A stretch of 64,000 nucleotides of DNA, from the NCBI RefSeq assembly GCF_001427585.1, contig NZ_LMGY01000012.1:656200-720199 (forward strand), given 5' to 3'. The notes beneath the pieces were generated by a model. The model did no database searches. It had not been told where the DNA came from and worked only from the letters and a program-made list of their open reading frames with translations. The position numbers were made by a program, and so were the translations under genes. Positions 8,682 to 19,216 of this stretch are shown one piece after another. How positions within the stretch are numbered: position 1 is the stretch's first letter; each line of letters starts with the position of its first letter. The DNA is from Pseudoxanthomonas sp. Root630. Its GTDB lineage: Bacteria; Pseudomonadota; Gammaproteobacteria; Xanthomonadales; Xanthomonadaceae.

Positions 8682-8748
8682 TGTGGGAGCGACGTAAGTC
8701 GCGATGAGGCGTCGCAGGTGTTCCATCGCGACTTACGTCGCTCCCACA
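8682..8748. repeat. REP-type paired palindrome, copy 1
   Basis: A perfect 25-bp inverted repeat (8682-8706 and 8724-8748) separated by 17 bases, carrying the core GGGAGCGACGTAAGTCGCG. Each arm can itself fold, as GCGAC-gtaa-GTCGC. This is the two-unit arrangement of extragenic palindromes common in Stenotrophomonas and Xanthomonas. It sits between the convergent ppc and uup genes and may end or stabilise both transcripts. Related copies lie at 48091-48186 and 63919-63940. Confidence 0.85.
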
Positions 8749-8764
8749 GTTGCATCTTGTCGCC

Positions 8765-10630
<1,866 letters not shown>

Positions 10631-10679
10631 GAGCGTATTGTAGCCGGCGCGGCGGGGTCACCGCGCTTCCGTGGGCGCG

Positions 10680-11651
10680 CTACTGGAAGCCGTAGCGGAC
10701 CACGTGGAAGAACACCGGTGCAGCGAACACCACCGAATCCAGCCGGTCGAGGGCGCCGCCATGTCCCTCGATCATCGTGCCCCAGTCCTTTGCGCCGAGG
10801 CTGCGCTTGGTCGCCGACAGCGCCAGCCCGCCCAGGAAGCCGCACAGGACGATCAGCAGCGACAGCAGTGCCGACTGCACCGGCGTGAACGGGGTCACCC
10901 ACCACAGCGCGGCGCCGATGGCGGCGGCGGACAGACCGCCACCGACCAGGCCTTCGACGGTCTTGGAGGGGCTCACCCTGGGCGCCAGCAGGTGCTTGCC
11001 GAACAGCTTGCCGAACACGTACTGCAGGACATCGCTCAACTGCACCACCAGCAGCAGGTAGAACAGCAGCATCAGGTTCTGGCCTTCGTAACCGGGGATG
11101 TCGAGCAGCATCAGCGCCGGCGCGTGGCTCAGGCAGTAGACGGTGAGCATCAGGCCCCACTGCACCTTGGTGTTGCGCTCCAGGAAGTCCTCGGTATCGC
11201 CCTGCAACGCGGTGACCGCAGGCAGCAGCAGGAAGCCGTACACCGGGATGCACATGACGAACAGGCCGTACCAGTCCACACCGATCAGCCAGTACTGCAG
11301 CGGGATCGCGACGTAGAAGCACAGGCACAGCGCCAGATGGTCGCCGCGGCGCGTGGGCGTGAGCGTCAGGAACTCGCGCAGGGCGAAGAACGACAGCATC
11401 GCGTACAGCACCAGGGTGGCGATCTTGCCGATCAGGAAGCACACCAGCAGCACGCCGACCATCACCCACCAGGCAGTGATGCGGGCGTTGAGGTTGTCCA
11501 CCACGGCCGAGGGCCTGCGCCTGCCCAGCAGCCAGCCGATGGCCGAGGCCAGCAGGAGCAGCGCGATCACGCCCCCGATCATCCACCAGAACTTGCCTGG
11601 CGCCAGGGCGATGGCGGTGCGGATGAAGCCGTTGAAGGGCAGGGTTTCCAT
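10680..11651 (-). CDS. Phosphatidate cytidylyltransferase (CdsA family, YnbB-like)
   Basis: An integral membrane protein of 323 residues with about eight hydrophobic segments. The C-terminal stretch SATKRSLGAKDWG ... GGALDRLDS matches the CdsA signature (S-x2-KR-x4-K-D-x(n)-GG-x2-DR-x-D), so it should make CDP-diacylglycerol from CTP and phosphatidate. Together with the acyltransferase and the CDP-alcohol transferase upstream it forms a lipid-making trio reminiscent of E. coli ynbA-ynbB. It is probably a second, non-essential CDP-DAG synthase feeding a particular head-group transfer rather than the housekeeping CdsA. It starts 21 bases after the acyltransferase stop. Confidence 0.88.
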   Translation of the reverse strand: METLPFNGFIRTAIALAPGKFWWMIGGVIALLLLASAIGWLLGRRRPSAVVDNLNARITAWWVMVGVLLVCFLIGKIATLVLYAMLSFFALREFLTLTPTRRGDHLALCLCFYVAIPLQYWLIGVDWYGLFVMCIPVYGFLLLPAVTALQGDTEDFLERNTKVQWGLMLTVYCLSHAPALMLLDIPGYEGQNLMLLFYLLLVVQLSDVLQYVFGKLFGKHLLAPRVSPSKTVEGLVGGGLSAAAIGAALWWVTPFTPVQSALLSLLIVLCGFLGGLALSATKRSLGAKDWGTMIEGHGGALDRLDSVVFAAPVFFHVVRYGFQ

Positions 11652-11672
11652 GCGTCGAGGGGCGTCCTTGGG

Positions 11673-12272
11673 TCAGGGTGCCAGTGCCTGCACCGCATCA
11701 CGTGCACGCCGCAGGAAACCGGCCTTGTCTTCGTCCGGCTGCGCCGTCAGGGGGGCGCCGAAGCGCACCGTGCAGATCAACGGCACCGGCAGCAGGCTGC
11801 CCTTCGGCATGCTGCGACGCGCGTTGTCGAGATACACGGGCACCAGTTCGACCTGCGGATGGCGTTGCGCCAGGTGGTACAGGCCTGACTTGAACGGCAG
11901 CATCGTGGCCTCGGGATTGCGCGTGCCTTCAGGGAACAGGATCAGCGATTCGCCTGCATCCAGTGCGTCGTACAGGGGCTGCAGCGGATCGGCGTCGGCC
12001 TGCTCGCGCTGGCGGTCGATCAGCACCACGTTGAGGCCTGGCCCGGCGATCAGGCCCTTGAGTCCGCCGCCGCCCCAGTAGTCGCGCGCCGCCACCGGGC
12101 GGGTTCTGCGGCGCAGGAAAGGGGGCAGTGCCGACCACAGCGCGACCGTATCCAGATGGCTGGCATGGTTGGCGAAATAGATGCGCTGGCGTGCCTCGGG
12201 CTGGCTGCCGATCCAACGCGGATACGCTCCGATCAGGGCCTTGCTGACGGCGGCCAGCAGGCGGCTGATCAT
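11673..12272 (-). CDS. 1-acyl-glycerol-3-phosphate acyltransferase-like (PlsC family)
   Basis: A 199-residue acyltransferase. NHASHLDTVALW carries the catalytic HxxxxD motif and FPEGTRNP is the substrate-binding block of the PlsC superfamily. The start MISRLLAAVSKAL overlaps the upstream gene's stop in an ATGA arrangement, so the two are translationally coupled. Position between a CDP-alcohol transferase and a CDP-DAG synthase suggests it makes or remodels the lipid precursor for them. It is shorter than housekeeping PlsC proteins (about 240), so the precise acceptor is uncertain. Confidence 0.85.
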   Translation of the reverse strand: MISRLLAAVSKALIGAYPRWIGSQPEARQRIYFANHASHLDTVALWSALPPFLRRRTRPVAARDYWGGGGLKGLIAGPGLNVVLIDRQREQADADPLQPLYDALDAGESLILFPEGTRNPEATMLPFKSGLYHLAQRHPQVELVPVYLDNARRSMPKGSLLPVPLICTVRFGAPLTAQPDEDKAGFLRRARDAVQALAP

Positions 12273-12898
12273 GCGCCGTCCCGTGCATGCAGCGCGGCCG
12301 AGATCGCACGGCTGCGGGTGATGCAGGTCAGCAGCGCGCCGATGGCGATGACCCACGCAGCGATGCGCAATGTCCAAACGGTCTGAGCGAACGCCAGCTC
12401 GGCGGCTCCCAGCAGGCAGGCCAGGGTCAGCACGGCCATGCGGTGCTGCTTGGCCATCGGCCCCCTGAAATCCTGTGCCAGTCCCAGGCTCCCACCCGCA
12501 AGGCGCACGTACGCGGTGAGCGCAGCCGCCAGTGCGCCGAGCCAACCCAGCCACGGTACGCCGCAGGCGTATCCCAGGGCGATGATGAGCAGCGAATCGG
12601 CGATACGGTCAGGGAACTCGTTGTAGAGCGCGCCGGTCGGGGTCTTCTTGCCGCCCTCCATCGCCACCATGCCGTCCAGCAGGTTGCAGACCAACCGCAG
12701 CTGGACACACGCTGCCGCGACGACCAGCGCGAGCGGCGTGGCGTACCACAGCATCGCCGCACCCAGTGCGGCGAAGACGATGCTCAGCATCGAGATCTGG
12801 TTCGGCGTGACGGACGAACGCGCCAGCACGGCACTGATCGATCGTGCCCATCCGCTGGCGCGGGCGGCGATGGGACGCCGGTTGCTGTCGTCTGGCAT
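12269..12898 (-). CDS. CDP-alcohol phosphatidyltransferase family protein (YnbA-like)
   Basis: A 209-residue membrane protein started at MPDDSNRRPIAARASG, which has AGGA 8 bases upstream; 17 more codons are open upstream. The CDP-alcohol transferase signature is recognisable as NLLDGMVAME...GALYNEFPDRIAD. However, the usual first and third Asp are Asn and the usual Arg of DGxxAR is Met. I recall these substitutions as typical of one proteobacterial subgroup, so they may mark a different alcohol substrate rather than loss of activity. It is the first gene of the lipid trio and overlaps the acyltransferase by 4 bases. Confidence 0.83.
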   Translation of the reverse strand: MPDDSNRRPIAARASGWARSISAVLARSSVTPNQISMLSIVFAALGAAMLWYATPLALVVAAACVQLRLVCNLLDGMVAMEGGKKTPTGALYNEFPDRIADSLLIIALGYACGVPWLGWLGALAAALTAYVRLAGGSLGLAQDFRGPMAKQHRMAVLTLACLLGAAELAFAQTVWTLRIAAWVIAIGALLTCITRSRAISAALHARDGA

Positions 12899-12962
12899 GC
12901 GGTCTTCCTGACGTGTGGGGCGATCCTGGCGGCAGACCGGGTACGTCACCAGTCGCGTCGGC

Positions 12963-13460
12963 TCAGGGGTTTTCCGCCGCCCGGCTCCCCAGTTCGGCGT
13001 GCCGCCGTTCCATTTCCTCGCGCAACTGGCGGCGCAGGCGCGCAGCCGCGAAGCGACGGATTTCGTCCGGCGTTGACGGTTCCAACGGCGGAACCGGAGT
13101 GGTCCGGCCGTCGTCGTCGACCGCGACCATCGTGAAGAAGCAGCTGTTGGCGTGGCGCACGCTCTGTTTGCGGATGTCCTCGGCCACGACCTTGATGCCG
13201 ATTTCCATCGAGGAGGTGCCGGTGTGGTTGACCGAGGCCAGGAAGGTCACCAGTTCGCCCACGTTGATGGCCTGGCGGAACATCACCTGGTCCACCGACA
13301 GCGTCACCACGTACTTGCCGGCGTAGCGGCTGCCGCAGGCGTAGGCCACCTGGTCGAGCAGCTTGAGGATCGCGCCGCCATGGACCTTGCCGGAAAAGTT
13401 GGCCATGTCCGGCGTCATCAGCACCGTCATCGAGAGCTGGTGGCTCTTCAGCGATTCCAT
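12963..13460 (-). CDS. Acyl-CoA thioesterase (hotdog fold)
   Basis: A 165-residue single-hotdog protein. MTPDMANFSGKVHGGAILK contains the N/D-x-x-G-x-VHGG pattern of acyl-CoA hydrolases of the YciA/BACH type. It hydrolyses acyl-CoA to free acid and CoA, and acts in the cytoplasm. The last 35 residues are charged and probably helical. It stands 64 bases upstream of the CDP-alcohol transferase and may be read together with the lipid trio. The chain-length preference cannot be inferred. Confidence 0.88.
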   Translation of the reverse strand: MESLKSHQLSMTVLMTPDMANFSGKVHGGAILKLLDQVAYACGSRYAGKYVVTLSVDQVMFRQAINVGELVTFLASVNHTGTSSMEIGIKVVAEDIRKQSVRHANSCFFTMVAVDDDGRTTPVPPLEPSTPDEIRRFAAARLRRQLREEMERRHAELGSRAAENP

Positions 13461-13527
13461 GGCGCGCCTCCTCGGGGTGAGGCGCGCAGGCTAACCGATC
13501 CCGGTGCGGCGCGCGCAGTGGCGCACC

Positions 13528-13560
13528 CCAAAAGAAAACGGGCCGCTGGTGCGGCCCGTT
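13528..13560 (-). terminator. Rho-independent terminator of metK
   Basis: A 10-bp perfect stem (13537-13546 with 13551-13560) with a 4-base loop. On the minus strand the stem runs straight into TTTTCTTTT, as expected for termination of transcription leaving metK. Confidence 0.85.
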
Positions 13561-13580
13561 CCTTGAGTGGGAGGCGCTGC

Positions 13581-13600
13581 ATCCCCGCCTTCGCGGGGAT
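13581..13600. repeat. Small palindrome ATCCCCGC-cttc-GCGGGGAT
   Basis: A perfect 8-bp stem with a 4-base loop between metK and its terminator. It resembles the short dispersed 'CGTCATCCCCGCGAAGGCG' palindromes frequent in intergenic regions of xanthomonads and other Proteobacteria. No second copy was seen in this window. Confidence 0.5.
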
Positions 13601-13647
13601 GACGGCCCGGCACGGGCGCCTGCGCTTTACGCAGGCGCGCCGGGTCG

Positions 13648-14859
13648 TCACTTCAGCTTGGCGTCCTTGCGGAGCGCTTCGGCGCGGTCGGTCTTCTCCC
13701 ACGAGAAGGCGGTCGCGGTGTGCTTCTTGCCGGCGGCATCGACGTAGGAGATTTCCTTCGGCTTGCGGCCGAAGTGGCCGTAGCTGGCGGTCGCCTGGTA
13801 GATCGGGTGCTCCAGGTCCAGCATCCTGGTGATGCCGTACGGACGCAGGTCGAAGTGCTTGCGGATCAGCTTCTCGATCACGTCGTCGCCGACCTTGCCG
13901 GTACCGAACGTGGTGACCGAGATCGAGGTCGGCTCGGCCACGCCGATCGCGTAGGAGACCTGCACTTCGCACTTGTCGGCCAGGCCGGCGGCCACGATGT
14001 TCTTGGCCACGTAGCGGGCGGCGTAGGCGGCCGAACGGTCCACCTTCGACGGATCCTTGCCCGAGAACGCGCCACCGCCGTGGCGGGCCATGCCGCCGTA
14101 GCTGTCGACGATGATCTTGCGGCCGGTCAGGCCGCAGTCGCCCACCGGGCCGCCGATGACGAACTTGCCGGTCGGGTTGATGTGCACCTTGTTCTTCGGC
14201 AGCGCATCCAGCCACTTCTTCGGCAGCACGGGCACCAGGATCTCGGCGCGCACGGCTTCGATCAGGTCCTTCTGCTTGATGTCCGGGTCGTGCTGGGTCG
14301 ACAGCACCACGGCGTCGAGGCCCAGGACGCTGTTGCCGTCGTAGCGCAGGGTGACCTGCGACTTGGCATCGGGACGCAGCCACTTCAGCTTGCCCTTCTT
14401 GCGCACCTTGGCCTGCTGTTCCACCAGGCGGTGGCTGTAGTACAGCGGGGCGGGCATGAATTCCGGCGCCTCGTTGCAGGCGTAGCCGAACATCAGGCCC
14501 TGGTCGCCCGCGCCCTGTTCTTCCGGCTTCTTGCGATCGACGCCCTGGTTGATGTCCGGCGACTGCTTGCCGAGCATGTTGATGATGGCGCAGGTGTGGC
14601 CGTCGAAGCCGACGTCCGAATTGTCGTAGCCGATGTCGTTGATGACCTTGCGCGCCAGCGACTCGATGTCCACCCATGCGGTGGTGGTGACTTCGCCCGC
14701 GACGATGGCGGCGCCCGTCTTCACCAGCGTCTCGCAGGCCACGCGTGCGCGCTTGTCCTGGGCCAGGATGGCGTCCAGCACGGCGTCGGAAATCTGGTCG
14801 GCGATCTTGTCCGGATGGCCTTCGGAGACCGATTCGGAGGTGAACAGGTAGCTGGACAT
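13648..14859 (-). CDS. metK: S-adenosylmethionine synthetase
   Basis: Makes SAM from methionine and ATP. The 403-residue protein starts [20 protein letters not shown]; the frame is open far upstream but only this start fits the family. The signature hexa/nonapeptides [12 protein letters not shown] and [16 protein letters not shown] are both intact. AAAGGA lies 10 bases before the ATG and overlaps a TATAAG box, so translation initiation and the possible promoter share sequence; the mRNA leader must be very short if TATAAG is the -10. It shares the upstream element at 14865-14888 with ahcY. Confidence 0.97.
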   Translation of the reverse strand: MSSYLFTSESVSEGHPDKIADQISDAVLDAILAQDKRARVACETLVKTGAAIVAGEVTTTAWVDIESLARKVINDIGYDNSDVGFDGHTCAIINMLGKQSPDINQGVDRKKPEEQGAGDQGLMFGYACNEAPEFMPAPLYYSHRLVEQQAKVRKKGKLKWLRPDAKSQVTLRYDGNSVLGLDAVVLSTQHDPDIKQKDLIEAVRAEILVPVLPKKWLDALPKNKVHINPTGKFVIGGPVGDCGLTGRKIIVDSYGGMARHGGGAFSGKDPSKVDRSAAYAARYVAKNIVAAGLADKCEVQVSYAIGVAEPTSISVTTFGTGKVGDDVIEKLIRKHFDLRPYGITRMLDLEHPIYQATASYGHFGRKPKEISYVDAAGKKHTATAFSWEKTDRAEALRKDAKLK

Positions 14860-14864
14860 CAGGC

Positions 14865-14888
14865 TTATATCCTTTGATTCGGATGAAA
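14865..14888 (-). promoter_or_regulatory. metK upstream element shared with ahcY
   Basis: Twenty-four bases matching 20/24 with those at the ahcY promoter (5799-5822). TTTCATCCG is fully conserved and GATATAA lies at the same distance. It is only 5 bases from the metK start codon. A bound repressor would therefore block both polymerase and ribosome. Confidence 0.65.
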
Positions 14889-15063
14889 AGATGGGCGCGA
14901 ATGATACACGCCAGGGGCGGTGTGTGCATTCTGCCCCGTTCAGGGTTGCAGTCGGGTTAAGGGCGGGGCCCGCCACTGTCACCGGACTGCCAGAAAACGG
15001 AAACCACGCTGTCGCCGGCCAAGCGCAGGCTGCGCGGCGAGACCCCGCCGCCAGCCTTTGCCC

Positions 15064-16791
15064 ATGCGCCCGCTGGAACAGCAGATCGCCGAACGCTACC
15101 CCCACTGGTTCCGAGGCCGCCGCGCCCGGCTGACCGGTCCCCTGTTGCGCACCCTGGGCCGCTGGTCCCGGCTGGACCAGGCCTATGCCTTCCTGGCCGA
15201 CCATGGCCACCTGGAGGGGCTGGATTTCATCGATGCCGCCATCGACCACCTCAATCTGCGGCCGACCGTCGCCGAGGAGGATGCGCGGCGGATTCCCCCT
15301 CAGGGTCGGCTGTTGATCGTGGCGAACCATCCGTCCGGTGCGCTGGACGCCCTGGCGCTGCTGCAGATGGTCGGCAGGGTGCGGCGCGACGTCCGCATCG
15401 TCGCCAACGACATGCTGGCGGGCATCGCGCCGATCGCACCGCTGTTGCTGCCGGTACGCATCCTGGGCGGCAAGCCGCGCGCCGACAGCGTGAGGGCCGT
15501 CGAGCAGGCGCTGGAAGCCGAACAGTGCGTGATCGTGTTTCCCGCCGGCGAAGTCTCCCGGTTGGGCCCGCGCGGCGTGCGCGATACCCGCTGGCGTCGC
15601 GGCTTCTTGCGCTTCGCGCGCGCCACGGGCGCGCCGGTGTTGCCGGTCCGCGTGGTAGCGCGCAATTCGGCGTTTTTCTACGGTGCCTCGGCGCTGTTCA
15701 AGCCGGCGGGCACGGCGTTGCTGGCGCGCGAGATGTTCCGTCGCAGCCAGCGCCGCCTGCAGCTGCACGTGGGCCAGCCGTTGCGCCTGGACACGGAGAT
15801 GGACCCGGCCCGGCTCATCCGCCAGGTGCGCGAGGCGCTCTACGCACTCGGGCGCCGCGCGACGCCGCGCGTGCGACCGCCGGCCGACGTGCCGGAGCCG
15901 CTGGTCGACGCGCTGGCGCCGGACGCACTGGCCGCCTGCATCGACGCCCTCGACGTGCTGGGCGAGACCACCGATGGCAAGCGGATCTGCGTGGGCCGGC
16001 TGGCGGGCGGCTCGCCGCTGCTGCGCGAGATCGGCCGGCTGCGCGAGCTGACCTTCCGCGCGGTGGGCGAGGGCACGGGCAAACGGATGGATGTGGATGC
16101 CTTCGACACCTGGTACGAGCACATCGTGTTGTGGGACGCGTCGCAGCGGAAGATCGCCGGTGCGTACCGGCTGGCGCGCGGCGCGCCGGTGCTGGCGGCG
16201 CAGGGCTTGAAGGGCCTCTACACCGCCTCGCTGTTCGACTACGCGGACGACGCATTGCCGCGCCTGGCCGCGGGCATGGAACTGGGCCGAAGCTTCGTGG
16301 TCCCCGACTACTGGGGCAGCCGGAGCATCGACTACCTGTGGCAGGGCATCGGCGCTTACCTGCGCCGGCATCCGCGCGTGCGCTACCTGTTCGGTGCGGT
16401 GTCGATGAGCGCGGCATTGCCTTTGCATGCGCGCGAACAGATCGTGGCGTACTACGCGCACTACTACGGCGATCCGAGCGGCGAGGCGCGTTCCCGCCAT
16501 CCGTTCCGCTACACGGCCACGCCACCCTGCTTCGACACTCTCGAGGCCGATACCGCGTTCCGCGTACTCAAGACCAACCTCGACACGCTGGGGGCGACGG
16601 TGCCGATGCTCTACAAGCAGTACACCGAACTCTGCGAACCCGGCGGCGCCCGTTTCCTGGCATTCGGCGTGGACCCGGATTTCAGCGATTCCATCGATGG
16701 CCTGATCGAAGTGGACCTGCACCGCATCCGGCCGAAGAAGCGGGAACGCTACCTGGGCGACGCGTGGCGCCCGACGGAGGCGGCGGCATGA
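15064..16791 (+). CDS. olsF: Bifunctional acyltransferase, OlsF-like (LPLAT plus OlsB-type GNAT)
   Basis: A 575-residue fusion. The N-terminal half carries the lysophospholipid acyltransferase motif as NHPSGALD with FPAGEVSR further on (O-acyltransferase type, like OlsA). The C-terminal half (about 300-530) resembles OlsB-type N-acyltransferases, with [12 protein letters not shown] and GMELGRSFV. This arrangement is that of OlsF, the known one-protein route to ornithine lipids: the C-terminal domain first makes lyso-ornithine lipid and the N-terminal domain adds the second acyl chain. The catalytic His is present, in an NHPSG context rather than the classical NH-x4-D. The Met at 15064 is used; the frame upstream has no conserved sequence. 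ATGA overlap with the next gene. Confidence 0.75.
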   Translation: MRPLEQQIAERYPHWFRGRRARLTGPLLRTLGRWSRLDQAYAFLADHGHLEGLDFIDAAIDHLNLRPTVAEEDARRIPPQGRLLIVANHPSGALDALALLQMVGRVRRDVRIVANDMLAGIAPIAPLLLPVRILGGKPRADSVRAVEQALEAEQCVIVFPAGEVSRLGPRGVRDTRWRRGFLRFARATGAPVLPVRVVARNSAFFYGASALFKPAGTALLAREMFRRSQRRLQLHVGQPLRLDTEMDPARLIRQVREALYALGRRATPRVRPPADVPEPLVDALAPDALAACIDALDVLGETTDGKRICVGRLAGGSPLLREIGRLRELTFRAVGEGTGKRMDVDAFDTWYEHIVLWDASQRKIAGAYRLARGAPVLAAQGLKGLYTASLFDYADDALPRLAAGMELGRSFVVPDYWGSRSIDYLWQGIGAYLRRHPRVRYLFGAVSMSAALPLHAREQIVAYYAHYYGDPSGEARSRHPFRYTATPPCFDTLEADTAFRVLKTNLDTLGATVPMLYKQYTELCEPGGARFLAFGVDPDFSDSIDGLIEVDLHRIRPKKRERYLGDAWRPTEAAA

Positions 16792-17606
16792 GTCCGCAGG
16801 CCGCGCCACCCCCGATGCGGCGCGCGGTCTTCGTCTCCGACGTGCACCTCGGCTCCAAGCACTGCCACGCAGCGGAGTTCGCCGACTTCCTCGCGGGATT
16901 GCACTGCAGGCGGCTGTACCTGGTGGGCGACATCGTCGATCTGTGGTGGATGGCGCAACGCCGCGCGTCCTGGGACGCCGCCCACAACCGGGTGGTGGAG
17001 GCGCTGCACGCGCTGGCGCGCAACGGCACGGAGCTCATCTACGTGCCCGGCAACCACGACAGGCCGGTCCGTCGCTTCTGCGGCTTGATGCTGCCTGCCA
17101 TGCAGGTGCGCCGCCGTGCGATCCACACCACGCTCGATGGACGCAGGCTGCTGGTGACGCACGGCGACGATTACGACGGCGTCACCCACTTTGGCGGGTT
17201 GCAGGAAAGGTTCGGCGACTGGCTCTACTACCGCATCCTCACCGGCAATCGCTTGACCAACCAGTTGCGTCGTCGCTTCGGCCTGCGCTACTGGTCGCTC
17301 GCGGAATACCTGAAGCGCCAGAGCGACGCGGCCGAGCGCTACATCGCCCGCTTCGTCCACGCGGGTCTGGACGATGCGCGTCGGCGCGGGCTGGACGGCA
17401 TCGTCTGCGGACACATCCATCGTGCCTCGCTGCTCCAGCGCGACGGCCTGCTGTACGCCAACGACGGTGATTGGGTCGAAAGCCTGACCGCGCTCACCGA
17501 AGAGGCCGACGGCACGCTGTGTCTGCTGTCGCACACCGGCCAGATCCTGGCCGAGGTGGCGCCGCGACTGCGGCTGGTCCCGCAGGACGTGCCGCGCGCG
17601 GCGTGA
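16788..17606 (+). CDS. LpxH-like metallophosphoesterase
   Basis: A calcineurin-like phosphoesterase of 272 residues with all metal ligands in order: DVHLG, GDIVD, GNHD, THGDD and GHIH. It is related to UDP-2,3-diacylglucosamine diphosphatase (LpxH) but belongs to the longer LpxH-like group found beside lipid or glycosyl genes, so the substrate is probably a lipid-linked or nucleotide diphosphate but is not certain. It overlaps the olsF-like stop by 4 bases, implying coupled synthesis and a linked role in membrane lipid metabolism. Confidence 0.85.
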   Translation: MSPQAAPPPMRRAVFVSDVHLGSKHCHAAEFADFLAGLHCRRLYLVGDIVDLWWMAQRRASWDAAHNRVVEALHALARNGTELIYVPGNHDRPVRRFCGLMLPAMQVRRRAIHTTLDGRRLLVTHGDDYDGVTHFGGLQERFGDWLYYRILTGNRLTNQLRRRFGLRYWSLAEYLKRQSDAAERYIARFVHAGLDDARRRGLDGIVCGHIHRASLLQRDGLLYANDGDWVESLTALTEEADGTLCLLSHTGQILAEVAPRLRLVPQDVPRAA

Positions 17607-17638
17607 GGAATCGCATCGGCGGCTGCTAGGATCGCCGC

Positions 17639-18718
17639 ATGGATTCCCTCAGTCAGATCGTCCTCGGCGGCGCCATCGCCGCCGCCATCGCCCCTGCCGC
17701 CCATCGTCGCGCCGCGCTGCTCGCCGGTGCGGCCCTCGGCACACTGCCCGACCTCGACAGCCTGCCCATCGCGTTGTTCTCGGACAACCCGGTCACGCTG
17801 ATGACGGTGCACCGCAGCTTCAGCCATTCGCTGTTCGTGCTGCCGCTGGTCGGCTGGCTGCTGTGGTGGCTGTTCAAGCGCTTCGGCCAGGGTCGCGTCG
17901 CGGCCGCACCTGCGCGCTGGTTCTGGGCGATCCAGCTGGCGCTGGTCACGCATCCGTTGCTTGATGCCTTCACCGTCTACGGCACGCAGCTGTGGTGGCC
18001 GCTGATGCCGGCCCCGACGATGTGGTCCAGCGTCTTCATCATCGATCCGCTGTACACGGTCTGGTTGCTGCTGGCTTGCGTCGCGGCGTGGTTCCTGCGC
18101 GAGCGCGTCGCGGCGCAGCGGGCACTGGTCGCGGGGCTGGTACTGAGCAGCGCCTACCTGGGCTGGTCGCTGGCCGCGAAGGCGATGGTGGACCGCGAAG
18201 CCGAGCGCACGCTCGCCTCGATGGGCCTGGGCGATGCGCCGTACTTCTCGGTGCCGATGCCGTTCAACACGCTGCTGTGGCGCGTGGTGGCGATGACGCC
18301 ATCGGGTTATGTCGAAGCCGAACGCTCGGTGCTGGTCGACGAAGGCAGGATGCACTTCCGCGGGTATCCGTCCAACGTACAGGCGCTGCGGCAGGCACGC
18401 GGCATCCCTGCGGTCGATCGCCTGTCCTGGTTCAACCGCGGCTTCATGCGCGCACAGGTCCGCGAGGACCGGCTGGTGCTGTCGGACCTGCGCATGGGGC
18501 TCGAGCCGAACTACACCTTCAGCTTCGACGTGGCCGCGATGCAGGATGGGCGTTGGCAGGCGGTTCCGCCCCGCCAACACCCGTGGCAGTCGCCCGTGAG
18601 GGGATATGAAGGCCTGCGCAGCCTGTTCGGTGCGATGGGGCGGCGGATCGTCGATCCTTCATCGACGGCGCTGCATGCGCTGGCCGCCGATGCGGAAGGA
18701 CAGCCCGCCGCGCCGTGA
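17639..18718 (+). CDS. Membrane-bound metal-dependent hydrolase (YdjM/DUF457 family)
   Basis: A 359-residue protein starting MDSLSQIVLGGAI, with about five to six membrane segments in its first 200 residues. LPDLDSLP and VHRSFSHS place paired Asp and His residues as in DUF457 (LexA-regulated YdjM of E. coli belongs here). HPLLDAFTVYGTQ adds a second HxxxD. These are likely metal ligands, but no reaction is established for the family. The C-terminal 150 residues are soluble and probably periplasmic. It follows the phosphoesterase by 32 bases. Confidence 0.8.
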   Translation: MDSLSQIVLGGAIAAAIAPAAHRRAALLAGAALGTLPDLDSLPIALFSDNPVTLMTVHRSFSHSLFVLPLVGWLLWWLFKRFGQGRVAAAPARWFWAIQLALVTHPLLDAFTVYGTQLWWPLMPAPTMWSSVFIIDPLYTVWLLLACVAAWFLRERVAAQRALVAGLVLSSAYLGWSLAAKAMVDREAERTLASMGLGDAPYFSVPMPFNTLLWRVVAMTPSGYVEAERSVLVDEGRMHFRGYPSNVQALRQARGIPAVDRLSWFNRGFMRAQVREDRLVLSDLRMGLEPNYTFSFDVAAMQDGRWQAVPPRQHPWQSPVRGYEGLRSLFGAMGRRIVDPSSTALHALAADAEGQPAAP

Positions 18719-19060
18719 TCACGAGCCGGCGCCAGTCCCTTTCTTGTTGACCGCGGGTGCCTTGGCTGCCACCGCGCGCTTGTCGTCGTCGGGCGCGGCG
18801 CGGCGCTCCAGCACGATATCTTCGCCGTTCATCAGCCGGCGATAGTTCTCGTTGCCGATCGCGCGCTTCAGGTCCCATGTCACCCGGTCGAACTGGGTGC
18901 GGTACTCGACGTACGGCGTGCGGGCGCCCAGCACCATCCGCAGGTTGCGTTCGGAAAGACCGGTCTCGCGCGCGAGTTGGGCGACCGAGTCGTCAGCGGA
19001 TGCGGCGAGGGGAGCGATGGCCAGAACAGCCGCCATCAGGGATGCGGTTCTTGCGTTCAT
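18719..19060 (-). CDS. Small exported hypothetical protein
   Basis: 113 residues starting MNARTASLMAAVLAIAP, preceded by a strong GGAGG seven bases upstream. Signal peptide to about residue 24 (LAASADD), then a charged domain (VAQLARETGLSERNLRMVLG) with helix-turn-helix-like spacing, ending in a Lys/Ala tail. Its stop abuts the stop of the convergent DUF457 gene with no gap. The family was not recognised. A periplasmic protein is the best guess. Confidence 0.7.
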   Translation of the reverse strand: MNARTASLMAAVLAIAPLAASADDSVAQLARETGLSERNLRMVLGARTPYVEYRTQFDRVTWDLKRAIGNENYRRLMNGEDIVLERRAAPDDDKRAVAAKAPAVNKKGTGAGS

Positions 19061-19216
19061 GGAATTCCTCCGGGGGAGGTGATTACCGCGTGTGGCTGCG
19101 GTGCGCTGCAGGCCGGCAGGGGGAACCGGCGCGGACATCGTCGCGCTGCGCATGAAGGCGCCCCAGTGCCGGAACGCACGGTGACTCCGGTCATGTTTAC
19201 CGGGTGGTTACCTTCG

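Noticed and set aside
14860..15063. SAM riboswitch before metK
   Set aside because: The possible leader is very short and shows no aptamer core; the shared 24-bp element explains the region better.
13648..16809. Reading metK as a 1053-residue protein from a start at 16809
   Set aside because: Only residues from 14859 resemble MetK; the upstream part is antisense to the olsF-like gene.
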